Counted from the stretch's first letter, positions 7,448 to 16,347 are shown. The stretch is 64,000 nt of DNA from Nonomuraea jiangxiensis (GCF_900099965.1 NZ_FNDJ01000031.1:62001-126000); one strand, 5' to 3'. Numbers and translations are program-made. The notes: a model not told the origin generated them from the sequence alone.

Positions 7448-8269
7448 ATGACAGAGCTCATGGTTCACAGGTACACGGCGGCGCAGCCCGGACTCTTCGT
7501 CAACAGCTACCTGCTGGAGACGGAGGAGGCCGTGGTGCTCGTCGATGCCGGGTTGCTGGTGTCGGACGCGCGGGCGCTGGCCGCCCGGCTCAAGGCGTTG
7601 CGCAAGCCACTGGTGGCGGCGTTCGTGACGCATCCTCATCCGGATCACTTCAACGGCCTGCCGTACGTGGCCGGCGACGAGGTGCCGGTCCACGCCACCG
7701 CGCCGGTCGCCAAGGTGATCGAGGAGACCGCGGTCGCCAAGCGGGAACAGTGGCGGCCCGTCTACGGCGAGGAATGGCCGGACCGGTTCCGGGTGCCGGA
7801 TCGTACGCTGGACGACGGCGAGGCGGTGGAGGTCGCCGGCCTGCGCATTCAGGCGCATGATGTCGGTCCCGCCGAGAGCCATGCCGATTCCTACTTCCTC
7901 GTCGAGTCCGGCGACCGGCGGATCGCCTTCATCGGGGACCTGGCCTTCGACGGCGTGCACTCCTACACCACGGACGGCCACTCCGGCGCGTGGCTGGCCG
8001 TACTCGATCGCCTGACGCGCGCGCTGGCCAGGGTCCCGCTGTACCAGGGTCACGGCGCGCCCGGCGATGCCGGCCTGCTCACCCGGCAGCGGCAGTATCT
8101 GCTCATGTACCGCGAGACGGTCCGGCGCCTGGCCGCGGGGGCGCCGAGCCTGAGCGAGGCGCAGAAGCTGGAGCTGGAGCAGATCATGGCCGGCTTCGTG
8201 CCCGACGCCCCGCTCGGCTGGCTGGTCGGCCTGGGCGCGGACGCCGTCGCCGCGGAGCTCGCCTCATGA
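7448..8269 (+). CDS. Metallo-beta-lactamase (MBL)-fold hydrolase
   Basis: 273 residues. The zinc-binding motif T-H-P-H-P-D-H is at residues 61-67 (H-x-H-x-D-H), with D-A-G after strand 3, IAFIGDLAFDGVHSYTTDG as the later Asp-bearing strand and YQGHGAP carrying a further metal His. The start ATG at 7448 is chosen by homology of the first strand (HRYTAAQPGLFVNSYLLE). The fold covers thioesterases, lactonases and other hydrolases; the fine specificity is not readable. It overlaps the next gene by 4 bp (ATGA), so the two are translationally coupled, and it is divergent from an HxlR regulator. Confidence 0.9.
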   Translation: MTELMVHRYTAAQPGLFVNSYLLETEEAVVLVDAGLLVSDARALAARLKALRKPLVAAFVTHPHPDHFNGLPYVAGDEVPVHATAPVAKVIEETAVAKREQWRPVYGEEWPDRFRVPDRTLDDGEAVEVAGLRIQAHDVGPAESHADSYFLVESGDRRIAFIGDLAFDGVHSYTTDGHSGAWLAVLDRLTRALARVPLYQGHGAPGDAGLLTRQRQYLLMYRETVRRLAAGAPSLSEAQKLELEQIMAGFVPDAPLGWLVGLGADAVAAELAS

Positions 8270-9186
8270 CGACGACCGCGATCCCGGCGGACGGAGGGGC
8301 CGTGCCGGCGGTCAGGACCGAGCGGATCACGTTCGACAGCGAAGGCATCGAGCTGGTCGGCGAGCTCCGCGTTCCGGAAGGAAGTGGCCGCGCGCGGCCG
8401 GCCGTGGCGCTCACGGGACCCTTCACCGGGGTGAAGGAACAGGTCACCGGCACCTACGCCACGCTGCTCGCCCGGGCCGGGCTGGTGACCCTCGCCTTCG
8501 ACCATCGGGGATTCGGCGAGAGCGGCGGACGCCGCCGGCACGAGGACAGCCAGGGGAAGCTGGCCGACCTGAGGGCCGCGGTCGGCGTGCTGGCCGACCG
8601 GCCCGAGGTGGACACCGACCGGATCGGCGTCGTCGGGGTGTGCCTCGGCGGCGGCTACGCGGTGCGCGCCGCCGCCGCCGACCCCCGGGTCAGGGCGGTG
8701 GCCGGCATCGCGGCGGCCTACAACAGCCCGGTCGCCGTGGTCCGGAACATGGGCATCGGCGCGTACCGGTCCGCGCTCGGGGGTTTCCTGGACCGTTACG
8801 ACGAGCGCATTCCCGCGGTGGCGCCGGACGGCGGTGAGGCCGCCATGGGAGGCGACGAGCCGTACGCCTACTACGGCACCGCCCGGTCCGCCTCGCCGCG
8901 CTGGCACAACGACGTCACCAGGGGATCACTCCACTCGCTGATGACCTTCGACGCCCTCGGCGCGGCCGACCTCCTGGCCGCGACCCCGCTCCTGGTCGTC
9001 CACGGCAGAACCGACCGCTACTGCTCCCCCGACCTCGCCCGGGAGCTGTACGAGCGCGCGCCCGGCCCCAAGGAGATACTCTGGCTGGACGCCGGCCGGC
9101 ACATCGACCTGTACGACGTGGAGCCGTACGTCACCCAGGCCGCCGAGGCCACCGCCGCCTTCCTCCACCGCGCCCTCGGCTCCTGA
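8266..9186 (+). CDS. Alpha/beta hydrolase with cysteine in the nucleophile elbow
   Basis: About 306 residues. FDHRGFGESGG is the oxyanion-side loop, and the nucleophile elbow reads V-G-V-C-L-G-G-G near residue 126, with Cys where most relatives have Ser. The G-x-C-x-G-G form is normal for dienelactone hydrolases and frequent in the YcjY/BAAT-like group. The acid/His region is HGRTDRYCSPDLA and LDAGRHIDLYD. It overlaps the MBL gene by 4 bp; the pair may act in sequence on one ester, thioester or lactone substrate. Confidence 0.88.
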   Translation: MTTTAIPADGGAVPAVRTERITFDSEGIELVGELRVPEGSGRARPAVALTGPFTGVKEQVTGTYATLLARAGLVTLAFDHRGFGESGGRRRHEDSQGKLADLRAAVGVLADRPEVDTDRIGVVGVCLGGGYAVRAAAADPRVRAVAGIAAAYNSPVAVVRNMGIGAYRSALGGFLDRYDERIPAVAPDGGEAAMGGDEPYAYYGTARSASPRWHNDVTRGSLHSLMTFDALGAADLLAATPLLVVHGRTDRYCSPDLARELYERAPGPKEILWLDAGRHIDLYDVEPYVTQAAEATAAFLHRALGS

Positions 9187-9213
9187 GGGCCGGTCGCCGT
9201 TCGCTTCAGAAAC

Positions 9214-9270
9214 TCAACCACCCGGTTGACCTTAACGCGGTCTCCGCCTAAGCTCAACCAGGTGGTTGAG
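9214..9270. promoter_or_regulatory. Twin ArsR operator palindromes overlapping a promoter
   Basis: Two related dyads lie 39 bp apart: TCAACC-accc-GGTTGA (9214-9229) and CTCAACCA-gg-TGGTTGAG (9253-9270, perfect 8-bp arms). Between them TTGACC (9226-9231) and TAAGCT (9249-9254) form a promoter with a 17-bp spacer. The two dyads cover the -35 and the transcription start, an ideal autorepression layout for the ArsR gene that follows. Confidence 0.75.
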
Positions 9271-9609
9271 CGAACTGCCGAGCAACTGGACGACGTGTTC
9301 CGCGCGCTGGCACATCCCGCGCGCCGCCAGATGCTGCGGACCCTGGCCCGCGAGCCGACGTCCATCAGCGACCTGGCGCGCCCGCATCGCATGTCGCTGG
9401 CGGCGGCGGCCAAGCATGTTCACGTGCTGGAAAGCGCCGGTCTGGTGCGGCTGACCCTGTCCGGCCGCACCAGGATGTGCCGGATCGACGCCGAGCCGCT
9501 CTCCGAGGCGTACGAGTGGATCCGCACCTACGAACGGCTCTGGAGCCGGCGACTCGACGCCCTGGAGGCGCTTTTCGCGAACGATGACGACGAGGAAGAA
9601 GACTCATGA
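9262..9609 (+). CDS. ArsR-family transcriptional regulator
   Basis: About 115 residues if the GTG at 9262 is used: VVERTAEQLDDVFRALAHPA, then RRQMLRTLAREPTSISDLAR and SLAAAAKHVHVLESAGLVR, a canonical ArsR winged helix lacking the Cys pairs of metal sensors. The GTG at 9262 coincides with the transcription start predicted from TTGACC-N17-TAAGCT, so a leaderless mRNA is inferred; a TTG at 9226 would lie inside the promoter. The stop overlaps the next gene by 4 bp. ArsR plus SRPBCC pairs are common in actinobacteria and usually autoregulated. Confidence 0.9.
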   Translation: MVERTAEQLDDVFRALAHPARRQMLRTLAREPTSISDLARPHRMSLAAAAKHVHVLESAGLVRLTLSGRTRMCRIDAEPLSEAYEWIRTYERLWSRRLDALEALFANDDDEEEDS

Positions 9610-10067
9610 ACCAGACACGAACCGGGGCCCTCGCGGTGCGCATGAAGCGGGTCATCTCCGGCCCGGCCGAGGCGGTGTACGCCGCGTTCCTCGACCCCGA
9701 CCTCCTCATGCGGTGGTACGCCCCGGCCGGGTCCCGGCTGGCCGAGGTCGAGGTCGATCCGCGGGTGGGCGGCCGGCACCACACCGTGGTGATCGACCAG
9801 GACGGCGGCCGCCACGAGAACCACTGCGAGATCCTCGAGCTGATACCGGCCGAGAAGATCGTGATGACCTGGATCTACCGGGGGCCGCAACCGCTCGCCG
9901 ACCCGTCCGAGCAACTGCTGACGGTCGAATTCCGCGCCCTCGGTGACAGGTCCACCGAGCTGACCCTCCTGCACGAGCGGCTGGACACCGTGGCGGACCG
10001 TGACGGCGTCCGCGCGGGCTGGAGTTCGCTGCTCGACCGGCTGGAGGAGGTCATCGCCGATGCCTGA
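9606..10067 (+). CDS. SRPBCC/AHSA1-domain protein
   Basis: 153 residues with the START-like helix-grip fold signature: KRVISGPAEAVYAAFLDPDL, LMRWYAP, then VGGRHHTVV and EILELIPAEKIVMTWIY. It ends with a long C-terminal helix (GVRAGWSSLLDRLEEVI). The family binds hydrophobic ligands or acts as an Aha1-like chaperone module. It overlaps the ArsR gene by 4 bp and the methyltransferase by 8 bp, forming one compact operon. Confidence 0.9.
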   Translation: MNQTRTGALAVRMKRVISGPAEAVYAAFLDPDLLMRWYAPAGSRLAEVEVDPRVGGRHHTVVIDQDGGRHENHCEILELIPAEKIVMTWIYRGPQPLADPSEQLLTVEFRALGDRSTELTLLHERLDTVADRDGVRAGWSSLLDRLEEVIADA

Positions 10068-10929
10068 CGACCGGGCCGCCGCCGTCGTCGACCGGTGCAC
10101 CGAAGCGGCCGCGACCTGGCTGCCGCTCGCCGGGCCGATCGAAGCCCAGCTCGCGCCGCTCAACGACGTCCTGTTCCCCGCCGCCGGCCTGCGACCGGGC
10201 GAGAGCGTCATCGACGTCGGCTGCGGCACCGGCGACACCACCCGGCGGGCCGCGAGCCTCGTCGGCGGGACCGGCCAGGTCCTCGGGATCGACGCCGCCC
10301 GCAACGCCATCGAGCACGCCCGCCACCACCCGGCCGGTACGCACGATCCGGACACGGCACCCATCACCTGGGCCGTGGCCGACGCCCAGCGCCATGCCTT
10401 CCCCGCCGCGGCGGCCGACGCCGTGATCTCCCGGCTCGGCGTCATGTTCTTCGACGAGCCCGTCGAGGCGTTCGCCAACCTCGCCGCCGCCACCCGCCCC
10501 GGCGGCCGGTTCTGCGCCGTGGTGTGGACCTTCAGGGACGAGTCGCCCTTCCTGCAGCTCAACCTCACCGTGGCCGTCGAGACGGCGGCGTCGTACGGGT
10601 GGACGCTCGACGCCGGGCCACCCGACGCCGCGCCGTTCGGTTTCGCCACCGACGAGACCCTGGGCATCCTGGCCAAGGCGGCATGGGAGGACCCCGGCCT
10701 GCGCCGGCACCGGGTTCCGCTGTACGCGCGCGGCCCCGGCACCCCGCCCGAGACGATCGCCGACGAGTTCGTCGCGAGCGGGCCGCTGGCGAGCCAACTC
10801 CAGGGCGCACCGCCGGAGGTCGTCGAGGCCGTGCGCCGCGCCGTACGCGAGGAGCTGACCACGTGCTGGGACGGCAGAGGAGTACGCCTCGACGCGAGCG
10901 TCGCCGTCCTGACCGCGACACGCGCATAG
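10060..10929 (+). CDS. SAM-dependent class I methyltransferase
   Basis: 289 residues starting at the ATG 10060, which overlaps the SRPBCC stop by 8 bp. SAM-binding motif I is ESVIDVGCGTGDTTRRAASL at about residues 46-65, the acidic residue after strand 2 is in VLGIDAARNAIEHAR, and motif II-like DAVISRLGVMFFDEP follows. This resembles the UbiE/COQ5-type methyltransferases often found next to ArsR-SRPBCC pairs. Substrate unknown. Transcription ends at a strong hairpin shared with the convergent GH67 gene. Confidence 0.9.
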   Translation: MPDDRAAAVVDRCTEAAATWLPLAGPIEAQLAPLNDVLFPAAGLRPGESVIDVGCGTGDTTRRAASLVGGTGQVLGIDAARNAIEHARHHPAGTHDPDTAPITWAVADAQRHAFPAAAADAVISRLGVMFFDEPVEAFANLAAATRPGGRFCAVVWTFRDESPFLQLNLTVAVETAASYGWTLDAGPPDAAPFGFATDETLGILAKAAWEDPGLRRHRVPLYARGPGTPPETIADEFVASGPLASQLQGAPPEVVEAVRRAVREELTTCWDGRGVRLDASVAVLTATRA

Positions 10930-10942
10930 CCGTGGGGAGAAG

Positions 10943-10988
10943 CCGGCGACCCCGGGCGGACCTCCTTGAGGCCGCCCGGGGTCGCCGG
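10943..10988. terminator. Bidirectional hairpin terminator
   Basis: Perfect 17-bp arms at 10943-10959 and 10972-10988 enclose a 12-nt loop whose CCTC/GAGG ends can pair further. It lies between convergent genes (methyltransferase and alpha-glucuronidase). Confidence 0.85.
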
Positions 10989-10993
10989 TGACA

Positions 10994-13606
10994 TCAGGTG
11001 GGCCGCATGACGAAGACGTAGTCCTTCACGAGGGGTCCGAAGAAGTCCTCCTTGGTGACCCTGACGACGGCCTGGCCGGGAACGCCGTCGGCCTGGGAGA
11101 GGATCTCGTACCGCGCCGCCCGGTCGGCCGGGATGACCTTGGTGATCTTCGGTGAGGCGCCGCGGCGCACGGGAATCGAATACGACGGAGCCGACAGGTC
11201 GAAGGCGCCGATCCTCCGCCCGCCGACCACGATCGCGATCGACAGGGGCCCGTCGTCCACGGGGTCGTCCCTGCCGCTGAACGACTTCCAGTAGGTCACA
11301 CAGGTGTCCCGCCAGTCACCGGCGTCGGCTTCGTGGATGGCGAGCTTGGCCCTGACCTCGGCGAAGCGGCGGGCGTCGATGGAGGGTCGCAGGGCCTCCC
11401 AGGTCAGCCGCATCCAGGTGACGTACTGGACGCCCATCTGGTAGCGGTAGACCAGGTCGTCCCAGAAGATCCGGCCGCTCCGCATCCGGCGGTCCCAGGG
11501 CACGTGGTGGAACCACATCAGCAGGTTCTCGGGGACGGTGTCGATGTCGCCGTATCTCGCCGCCAGCGTGGGGAAGTACTGGGCGGTGAAGTCGCTGCCG
11601 GTGGGAGAGCGGTCGTAGCCGAGGCCGGCGCTGTCCGCCCTGTTGTAGTACACGGGGCTCCAGTCGTCCCGTGCGAGCCTTTCCGCGGGGTTGGGGCCGT
11701 AGTGGTCGCTGGACCGGAACTGGTGGGCCATGCCGAACGGGGTCTGATAGCTCACCAGCGCTTCCCAGGAGCCCATCATCATCTTCACGATGGTGCCCAC
11801 CACGTTCGTACGGTTGCTCCAGGTCATCCGGACCCAGTCGGCCGCGATGTCCGCGGAGTCCAGCGTCCAGTCCCAGGACTGGCGGCCGAAGGCGAACAGG
11901 TTCGCCTGGGCGAAGTGGTGGCCGGTCAGGTTGTCCGCGTTGCCCAGGTTGGCCACGCCGATGATGGCGGTGTCCGCGTGGCCCTGCGCGGTTCCGTCCA
12001 CGATGTGGCCCATCAGCCGCTTGCCGAGCAGCCGGCCGCGCTCGTCGGTGGCGTAGGTGTCGGTCTTCAGGGCCTCCTCCCACATGGGGCCCAGGTAGCA
12101 CAGCATCTCGTCCTGGCCGGTGTACTCCTGGGTGACCTGCAGTTCGAGTGCCTGGTTGGTGTTCTCCATCCGGCCGAACATCGGGTGGATGGGCTCGCGG
12201 GCCTGGAAGTCCAGGGGGCCGTTCTTGGTCTGAAGGAACACGTTGTCCAGGAAGCGGCCTCGCGTCCCGTCGGACTGGCGCTCGTCGTCGATGTACCCGA
12301 ACTCCAGGTACGCCCTCTTGAGCCGGTCCTCGTCCACCTCGGCGTTGTAGACGAAGGTGCGCCAGTAGATCTTCATGCCGAGCGGCGCCACCGCCGCCGC
12401 GATGGCGTTGGCGCCGTCCCCGTGGTCGTCGCCGAAGTCCTGGGGTCCCGGCTGGCCTTCGGAGTTGGCCTTCACGGTGAAGCCCGTGAAGTCCGGGATG
12501 GCCGCCCGCAACAGCCCCGCCCGCCGGTTCCACCATCCCCTGAAGTCCTCGCCGTGCGGGTCCAGCTGCTCGTTCGTCAGCGTGTCCGGCGCGAACCGGG
12601 GGTCGGTGGGGGCCGTGTAGTTGATGGCCAGGGCGATCTTGATTCCGTACGGTCGCAGCGCGTCGGCCAGCGCCGCCTCCTGCGCGATGTACCGCGGCGT
12701 GAGATAGACGTTGTCGGCGTTGACGAGGTTGATCGTGATGCCGTTGATCCCCACGGACGCCATCGCCCGCGCCACCACGATGTAGCGGTCGAGGATGACC
12801 GGCAGGTTCCGGCCGGCGCTCTCCCCCCTGGCGGCGAAGTTGAAGATCGTCCCGTTCTCGCCGTTCAGGCCGCCCGTTCCCGAGGCGTTGTTGCCGGCGT
12901 AGAGGCGTACGGTCTCCCAGTTGTTCAGGTGGCGGTTCCTGATCCTGGGGGACTCGGAGATGTCCAGCCTGGTGATGGTCTTGTGCGTCTGCAGGCGGCG
13001 CAGGAAGGCGAACGTCCCGTACAGGGCCCCGGTCTCCGTGTTGCCGGCGATGACGGTGAACCCCTGCGTCCCCCTGGTGAACGAGCGGATGAGGTAGCCG
13101 GCGTCGCCGAGGGGGGTCAGATCGCCGGCCGGGATGTGCTGCCGTACGACCTTCGAGCTGTCACGGGTCCCCACGATCACGGCGCCGTCGGGGGGCCGGT
13201 CACCCGGCTCCGTCGTCACCGGCACCGCCCGGTCCAGCAGGCCCTTGAGACCCCTGACCAGTTCGTCCCTGGCCGCCTCCAGGGTGGTCTCCACGAGTCG
13301 CTCGGTCGATCCGGGTGCCATGCTGAGGTCCGGGGTGTGGCGGTGCACCTTGTTCCGTCCGGCGTTCTCCACGATGACGGTGGTGACCGTTTCCCGATAT
13401 TTCCGGAGAAGGCCCGGGTCTTCGACCGGCACATACCGTAACCACAGGTCGGAGCCGTCGTACTCGCTGTCCGCCGTCGTCCTCAGCGCGGCGGCCACCG
13501 CCTCCTTACCCACTGTCCCGGCGGCCGCACCGGTGCCCGCGACCAGCCCCGTGGCCGCTGTGACCGGCACGACCGCGCCTAAAAGTGCGCGGCGACTAAT
13601 ATTCAT
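10994..13606 (-). CDS. Alpha-glucuronidase, GH67 family, Tat-exported
   Basis: 870 residues. The N-terminus MNISRRALLGAVVPVTAATG has a twin-arginine S-R-R motif, then a hydrophobic stretch, so export by Tat is likely. GH67 hallmarks are visible: V-K-A-N-S-E-G-Q-P-G-P (general acid Glu, near residue 380), K-N-G-P-L-D-F-Q-A-R-E-P (Asp, near 465) and T-Q-E-Y-T-G-Q (Glu, near 493). These correspond to the three catalytic carboxylates known in GH67. The enzyme removes 4-O-methyl-glucuronic acid from the ends of glucuronoxylo-oligosaccharides during xylan breakdown. Length fits or slightly exceeds the usual 670-840. No xylan genes adjoin it here, so it appears to be a stand-alone unit. Confidence 0.95.
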   Translation of the reverse strand: MNISRRALLGAVVPVTAATGLVAGTGAAAGTVGKEAVAAALRTTADSEYDGSDLWLRYVPVEDPGLLRKYRETVTTVIVENAGRNKVHRHTPDLSMAPGSTERLVETTLEAARDELVRGLKGLLDRAVPVTTEPGDRPPDGAVIVGTRDSSKVVRQHIPAGDLTPLGDAGYLIRSFTRGTQGFTVIAGNTETGALYGTFAFLRRLQTHKTITRLDISESPRIRNRHLNNWETVRLYAGNNASGTGGLNGENGTIFNFAARGESAGRNLPVILDRYIVVARAMASVGINGITINLVNADNVYLTPRYIAQEAALADALRPYGIKIALAINYTAPTDPRFAPDTLTNEQLDPHGEDFRGWWNRRAGLLRAAIPDFTGFTVKANSEGQPGPQDFGDDHGDGANAIAAAVAPLGMKIYWRTFVYNAEVDEDRLKRAYLEFGYIDDERQSDGTRGRFLDNVFLQTKNGPLDFQAREPIHPMFGRMENTNQALELQVTQEYTGQDEMLCYLGPMWEEALKTDTYATDERGRLLGKRLMGHIVDGTAQGHADTAIIGVANLGNADNLTGHHFAQANLFAFGRQSWDWTLDSADIAADWVRMTWSNRTNVVGTIVKMMMGSWEALVSYQTPFGMAHQFRSSDHYGPNPAERLARDDWSPVYYNRADSAGLGYDRSPTGSDFTAQYFPTLAARYGDIDTVPENLLMWFHHVPWDRRMRSGRIFWDDLVYRYQMGVQYVTWMRLTWEALRPSIDARRFAEVRAKLAIHEADAGDWRDTCVTYWKSFSGRDDPVDDGPLSIAIVVGGRRIGAFDLSAPSYSIPVRRGASPKITKVIPADRAARYEILSQADGVPGQAVVRVTKEDFFGPLVKDYVFVMRPT

Positions 13607-13706
13607 GATTCGGTCTTAACACGCCGGCTTGACTTCGTTAACAACGAGAACACGGTGGCAGTGAGCCCGTCACCGTGGGCGTGGCCCGGGCGGCGTGGCG
13701 TGTTCG

Positions 13707-13749
13707 CGCCCGCAGGCCGCGGTGGACCGGCCCTCGCGGCCTGCGGGCG
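13707..13749 (-). terminator. Hairpin terminator
   Basis: Perfect 15-bp inverted repeat (13707-13721 / 13735-13749) with a 13-nt loop, directly downstream of the secreted-protein gene ending at 13761. No T-tract. Confidence 0.7.
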
Positions 13750-13760
13750 GAAGGAACGGA

Positions 13761-14729
13761 TCAGACGTCGGCGATCTTGAACACGCCGATGTCATCGGCG
13801 CTGGTGCCCTGCGACGGCACGGAGTGGTTGATCGACGCCTCGACGCCGACCCAGCCGTGGAACACCCCGTCCTCGTCGATGATCTGCAGGAGCGGCTTGA
13901 CGTGGGAGTTGCCCGTGTAGCAGTACTCGCCGCGGCCGTCCGCGTTCGCGGCGAACCAGTGCCAGAGGGCGTCACGGCGGTCGTTGGAGGTGGTGTTGGG
14001 GAACGACACGTAATACTGGGCGGTACTGGTCCGGCCGGCCATGCAGCGGGCTCCGGTGCACACCGTGAAGGTCCGGTACCAGAAGGGGCTCCCGTCACCA
14101 TGGTCGACGTACGGCACCTGGCGGGAGTCGGTCTTCCACAGGTAATAGGTGTGGACGAAGCTGCCGTGGTCGGCGGAGGCGAGCTGGGACATCGAGGCGC
14201 GCGTGCTCCAGGCGGCGTTGCTGCCGTAACCGAAGCCGTGCGTCGCTCCGAACGACGTCGCGCGGAAGGTGAGCTTCGCCAGCTTGCCGGAAGCCGCCTG
14301 GCTGACGTCCCATTCTTCCCAGATGCCGCTGTCCCAGGTGATGCGGAGCACCGTTCCGGTCACCACGTACGTGCCGTGGAGCCGGTCGGGGGCGCTGGTG
14401 CTCTGGAAGCCGTTGCCGGTCTGCACGACGCAGTCGCGAGCGGCGCAGTTGGCCGCCCGTACACCGGTGTAGCTGTAGCCGACCCGCTCGCGCTGCGTCC
14501 AGTGCCAGTGGGATTCGGTGACCTCGTTGGTCGCGGTGAACGAATAGGTGCCCAGCCGTATCCAGTTGGTTCGTACGGCGGGATCGACCCGGCCGATGGA
14601 GACCACGAACCGGTGCATGCCGCCGGGCGCGTTCGTCGCCTGGGCTGACGCGGGCACGGTCAAACAGATGGATAACAGGGTGAGAATTGCTGCTGTGGCG
14701 GTGAGCCGCCGGACGAGCGGCAGATTCAC
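13761..14729 (-). CDS. Secreted protein of unknown function
   Basis: 322 residues with a GTG start preceded by a GGAGGGA ribosome site. The N-terminus MNLPLVRRLTATAAILTLLS with a site near A-S-A-Q-A is a clear Sec signal peptide. The mature part is rich in Trp, Tyr, His and Ser with few Lys. It has six or more cysteines (NCAARDC, CTGARCMAG, EYCYTGN), suggesting disulfide bonds outside the cell. It contains repeated short aromatic strands (ESHWHWTQRE, ALWHWFAAN). I do not recognise a domain. It lies between two other exported proteins but has its own start and terminator. Confidence 0.7.
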   Translation of the reverse strand: MNLPLVRRLTATAAILTLLSICLTVPASAQATNAPGGMHRFVVSIGRVDPAVRTNWIRLGTYSFTATNEVTESHWHWTQRERVGYSYTGVRAANCAARDCVVQTGNGFQSTSAPDRLHGTYVVTGTVLRITWDSGIWEEWDVSQAASGKLAKLTFRATSFGATHGFGYGSNAAWSTRASMSQLASADHGSFVHTYYLWKTDSRQVPYVDHGDGSPFWYRTFTVCTGARCMAGRTSTAQYYVSFPNTTSNDRRDALWHWFAANADGRGEYCYTGNSHVKPLLQIIDEDGVFHGWVGVEASINHSVPSQGTSADDIGVFKIADV

Positions 14730-14815
14730 TGCGTCCCTCCACCTCGCTGGTGAAAATTAGCGCCACAAGCGTAAACGCAAAGGCATAAACCTTCCATGGT
14801 GCCGGGCCACCGTCC

Positions 14816-15217
14816 TCACGGCACGACCGCGGTCAGGCTTCGCCGAAGGCGGGCAGTGAGCGGGCGCTCGCCGGCGAGCGCGAGGTGCTCGGTGATCCCG
14901 GCGGCGAAGCGCGCGGCGATCTCGACCCGCGGCTCCCAGTCCACGTGATCCGCGCCGTCCACGTAGGCGCGTCGCAGCTCGCGGTAGTCGCCCTCCCACG
15001 GCTTCGCGCGGGGGACCTCGTTGAACCGGTGATCGCGCGTGACTGGGTCGTCGCCGCCCAGCGTCTGCCGGGCCTTCGGCTCGTCGCTGGAGACGAGGCA
15101 GGCGTCCTCGGGGAGGCGGGTCATCAGTCGCCGGGCCGCCTGTCGGCCGTCAGCGCTGAGCGTCGGCTGGGAGCAGGCATGGGACCGGGTCTTCTTCGCC
15201 GGGGGCAACGCCGCCAT
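14816..15217 (-). pseudogene. Truncated histidine phosphatase (phosphoglycerate-mutase-like) remnant
   Basis: The core QPTLSADGRQAARRLMTRLP followed by LVSSDEPKARQTL matches the region after the R-H-G motif in histidine phosphatases (P-L-T-x-x-G-x-x-Q-A ... SSx-x-x-R-x-x-Q-T). The R-H-G phospho-acceptor is replaced by S-H-A in an unrelated-looking N-terminus. At the other end, after HLALAGERPL, the expected second catalytic His (V-x-x-H-G) is missing and the frame ends TARLRRSLTAVVP. Both catalytic ends are gone, so I call it a remnant. The open frame could still be translated. Confidence 0.6.
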
Positions 15218-15384
15218 GGAGGCGATCGCGCTGAAGAGGGACCTGCACGATCAGCTGCGCGCCGCCGTACCCGCAGGTGGCGCGCGATGCGGTCGCCGGG
15301 CGGGGGCGGCGCCGGGACATGGGGCTGGAGGGGAAGTCGGCTGAGCCCGCCGGCTGGGCGCCGGCGGGCTCGCCGTTGACACCG

Positions 15385-16347
15385 TTAGCCGAGCGGGATG
15401 ACCGGCTCCGGCGAAAGGCTGACGTAGGAGCAGCCCGTGGTGGGCAGGCTGCTCGCCGCCGGCGGCGTGGCGCCGTCATAGACGGCCAGCAGGAAGTTCT
15501 GCGGGCACCGCCGGACGCTGCCGGTGCGGATGCCGAAGTGCAGATGCGGACCGGTCGAGTTGCCGGTGTTGCCGGTCAGCCCGATCTGCTGCCCGGCGCC
15601 GACCGACGCGCCGTTGGAGACCGACCACGACGAGAAGTGGCAGTACGTGTAGATGGCCCCGTCGGTTCCGGTCAGGTTGATGCCGCGCCCGCACGAGCTG
15701 TCGTCGATGACCGTCACCGTGCCGGCGCGCACCGCGTACGCCGGGGTGCCGGTGCCGACCGGGAGGTCGATGGCGGGATAGTCGTGGTGCGGGTCGTCGT
15801 ACTCACTGCGCGGCAGCGCAGTCCGCGGAAGGGGCAGCGAGAACGAGACCGCCCCGGTCGACGAGGTGATCCGGACCGCGTCGGCGACGACGTAGCCGGG
15901 CTGGCTGGTCCAGCGGCTGACGCCGACCACGTTGTAGTCGCCGGCGGCCAGGGGGAACGTGCCGAGGCTGACCCAGCGACCGCCGTTGGCGCGCTGGTCG
16001 ACGACGACACTGCGGGTGCCCTCGGTGGTGGCCACCATGAACGGGGTGGCGCTGTTGTAGCCGGCGTCCGCCGGATACCAGACCTCGACCAGGTGAGCTC
16101 CGGCCGCGGCGATCGACGCCTTGAACCAGGCGGCGTCGCTCGCGACGGTGTTCGGCGTCGCGAAGCGGTAGTCGGCGCCGTACCGCTGCGTGGACCATGC
16201 CGACGTGCCCCAGTCGGCGCTGGCGATGAACCGTCCGGCGGTGGCGTTGTCGACCGTGGTGGTCGCGGCCGCCGCGGGGGCGGCGGAGCCGAGCAGAACC
16301 AGGGAGGCCGCGACAACGGCGGCCGATAAGCGGGTGATGATTTTCAC
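15385..16347 (-). CDS. Secreted M23 (LytM-type) metallopeptidase with golvesin-like domain
   Basis: About 320 residues. The GTG at 16347 is chosen because a GGAGGG ribosome site lies 8 bp upstream and a Sec signal follows directly (VKIITRLSAAVVAASLVLLG ... A-P-A-A-A). After the signal, residues about 30-160 (VDNATAGRFIASADWGTSAW; VVVDQRANGGRWVSLGTF) look like the golvesin/xanthan-lyase C-terminal-type beta domain. The C-terminal half is peptidase M23: H-D-Y-P-A-I-D gives the first zinc His/Asp, and GPHLHFGIR the H-x-H pair. It probably cleaves peptidoglycan cross-links outside the cell. The roughly 70 bp upstream are unusually AT-rich, a likely promoter. Confidence 0.9.
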   Translation of the reverse strand: MKIITRLSAAVVAASLVLLGSAAPAAAATTTVDNATAGRFIASADWGTSAWSTQRYGADYRFATPNTVASDAAWFKASIAAAGAHLVEVWYPADAGYNSATPFMVATTEGTRSVVVDQRANGGRWVSLGTFPLAAGDYNVVGVSRWTSQPGYVVADAVRITSSTGAVSFSLPLPRTALPRSEYDDPHHDYPAIDLPVGTGTPAYAVRAGTVTVIDDSSCGRGINLTGTDGAIYTYCHFSSWSVSNGASVGAGQQIGLTGNTGNSTGPHLHFGIRTGSVRRCPQNFLLAVYDGATPPAASSLPTTGCSYVSLSPEPVIPLG

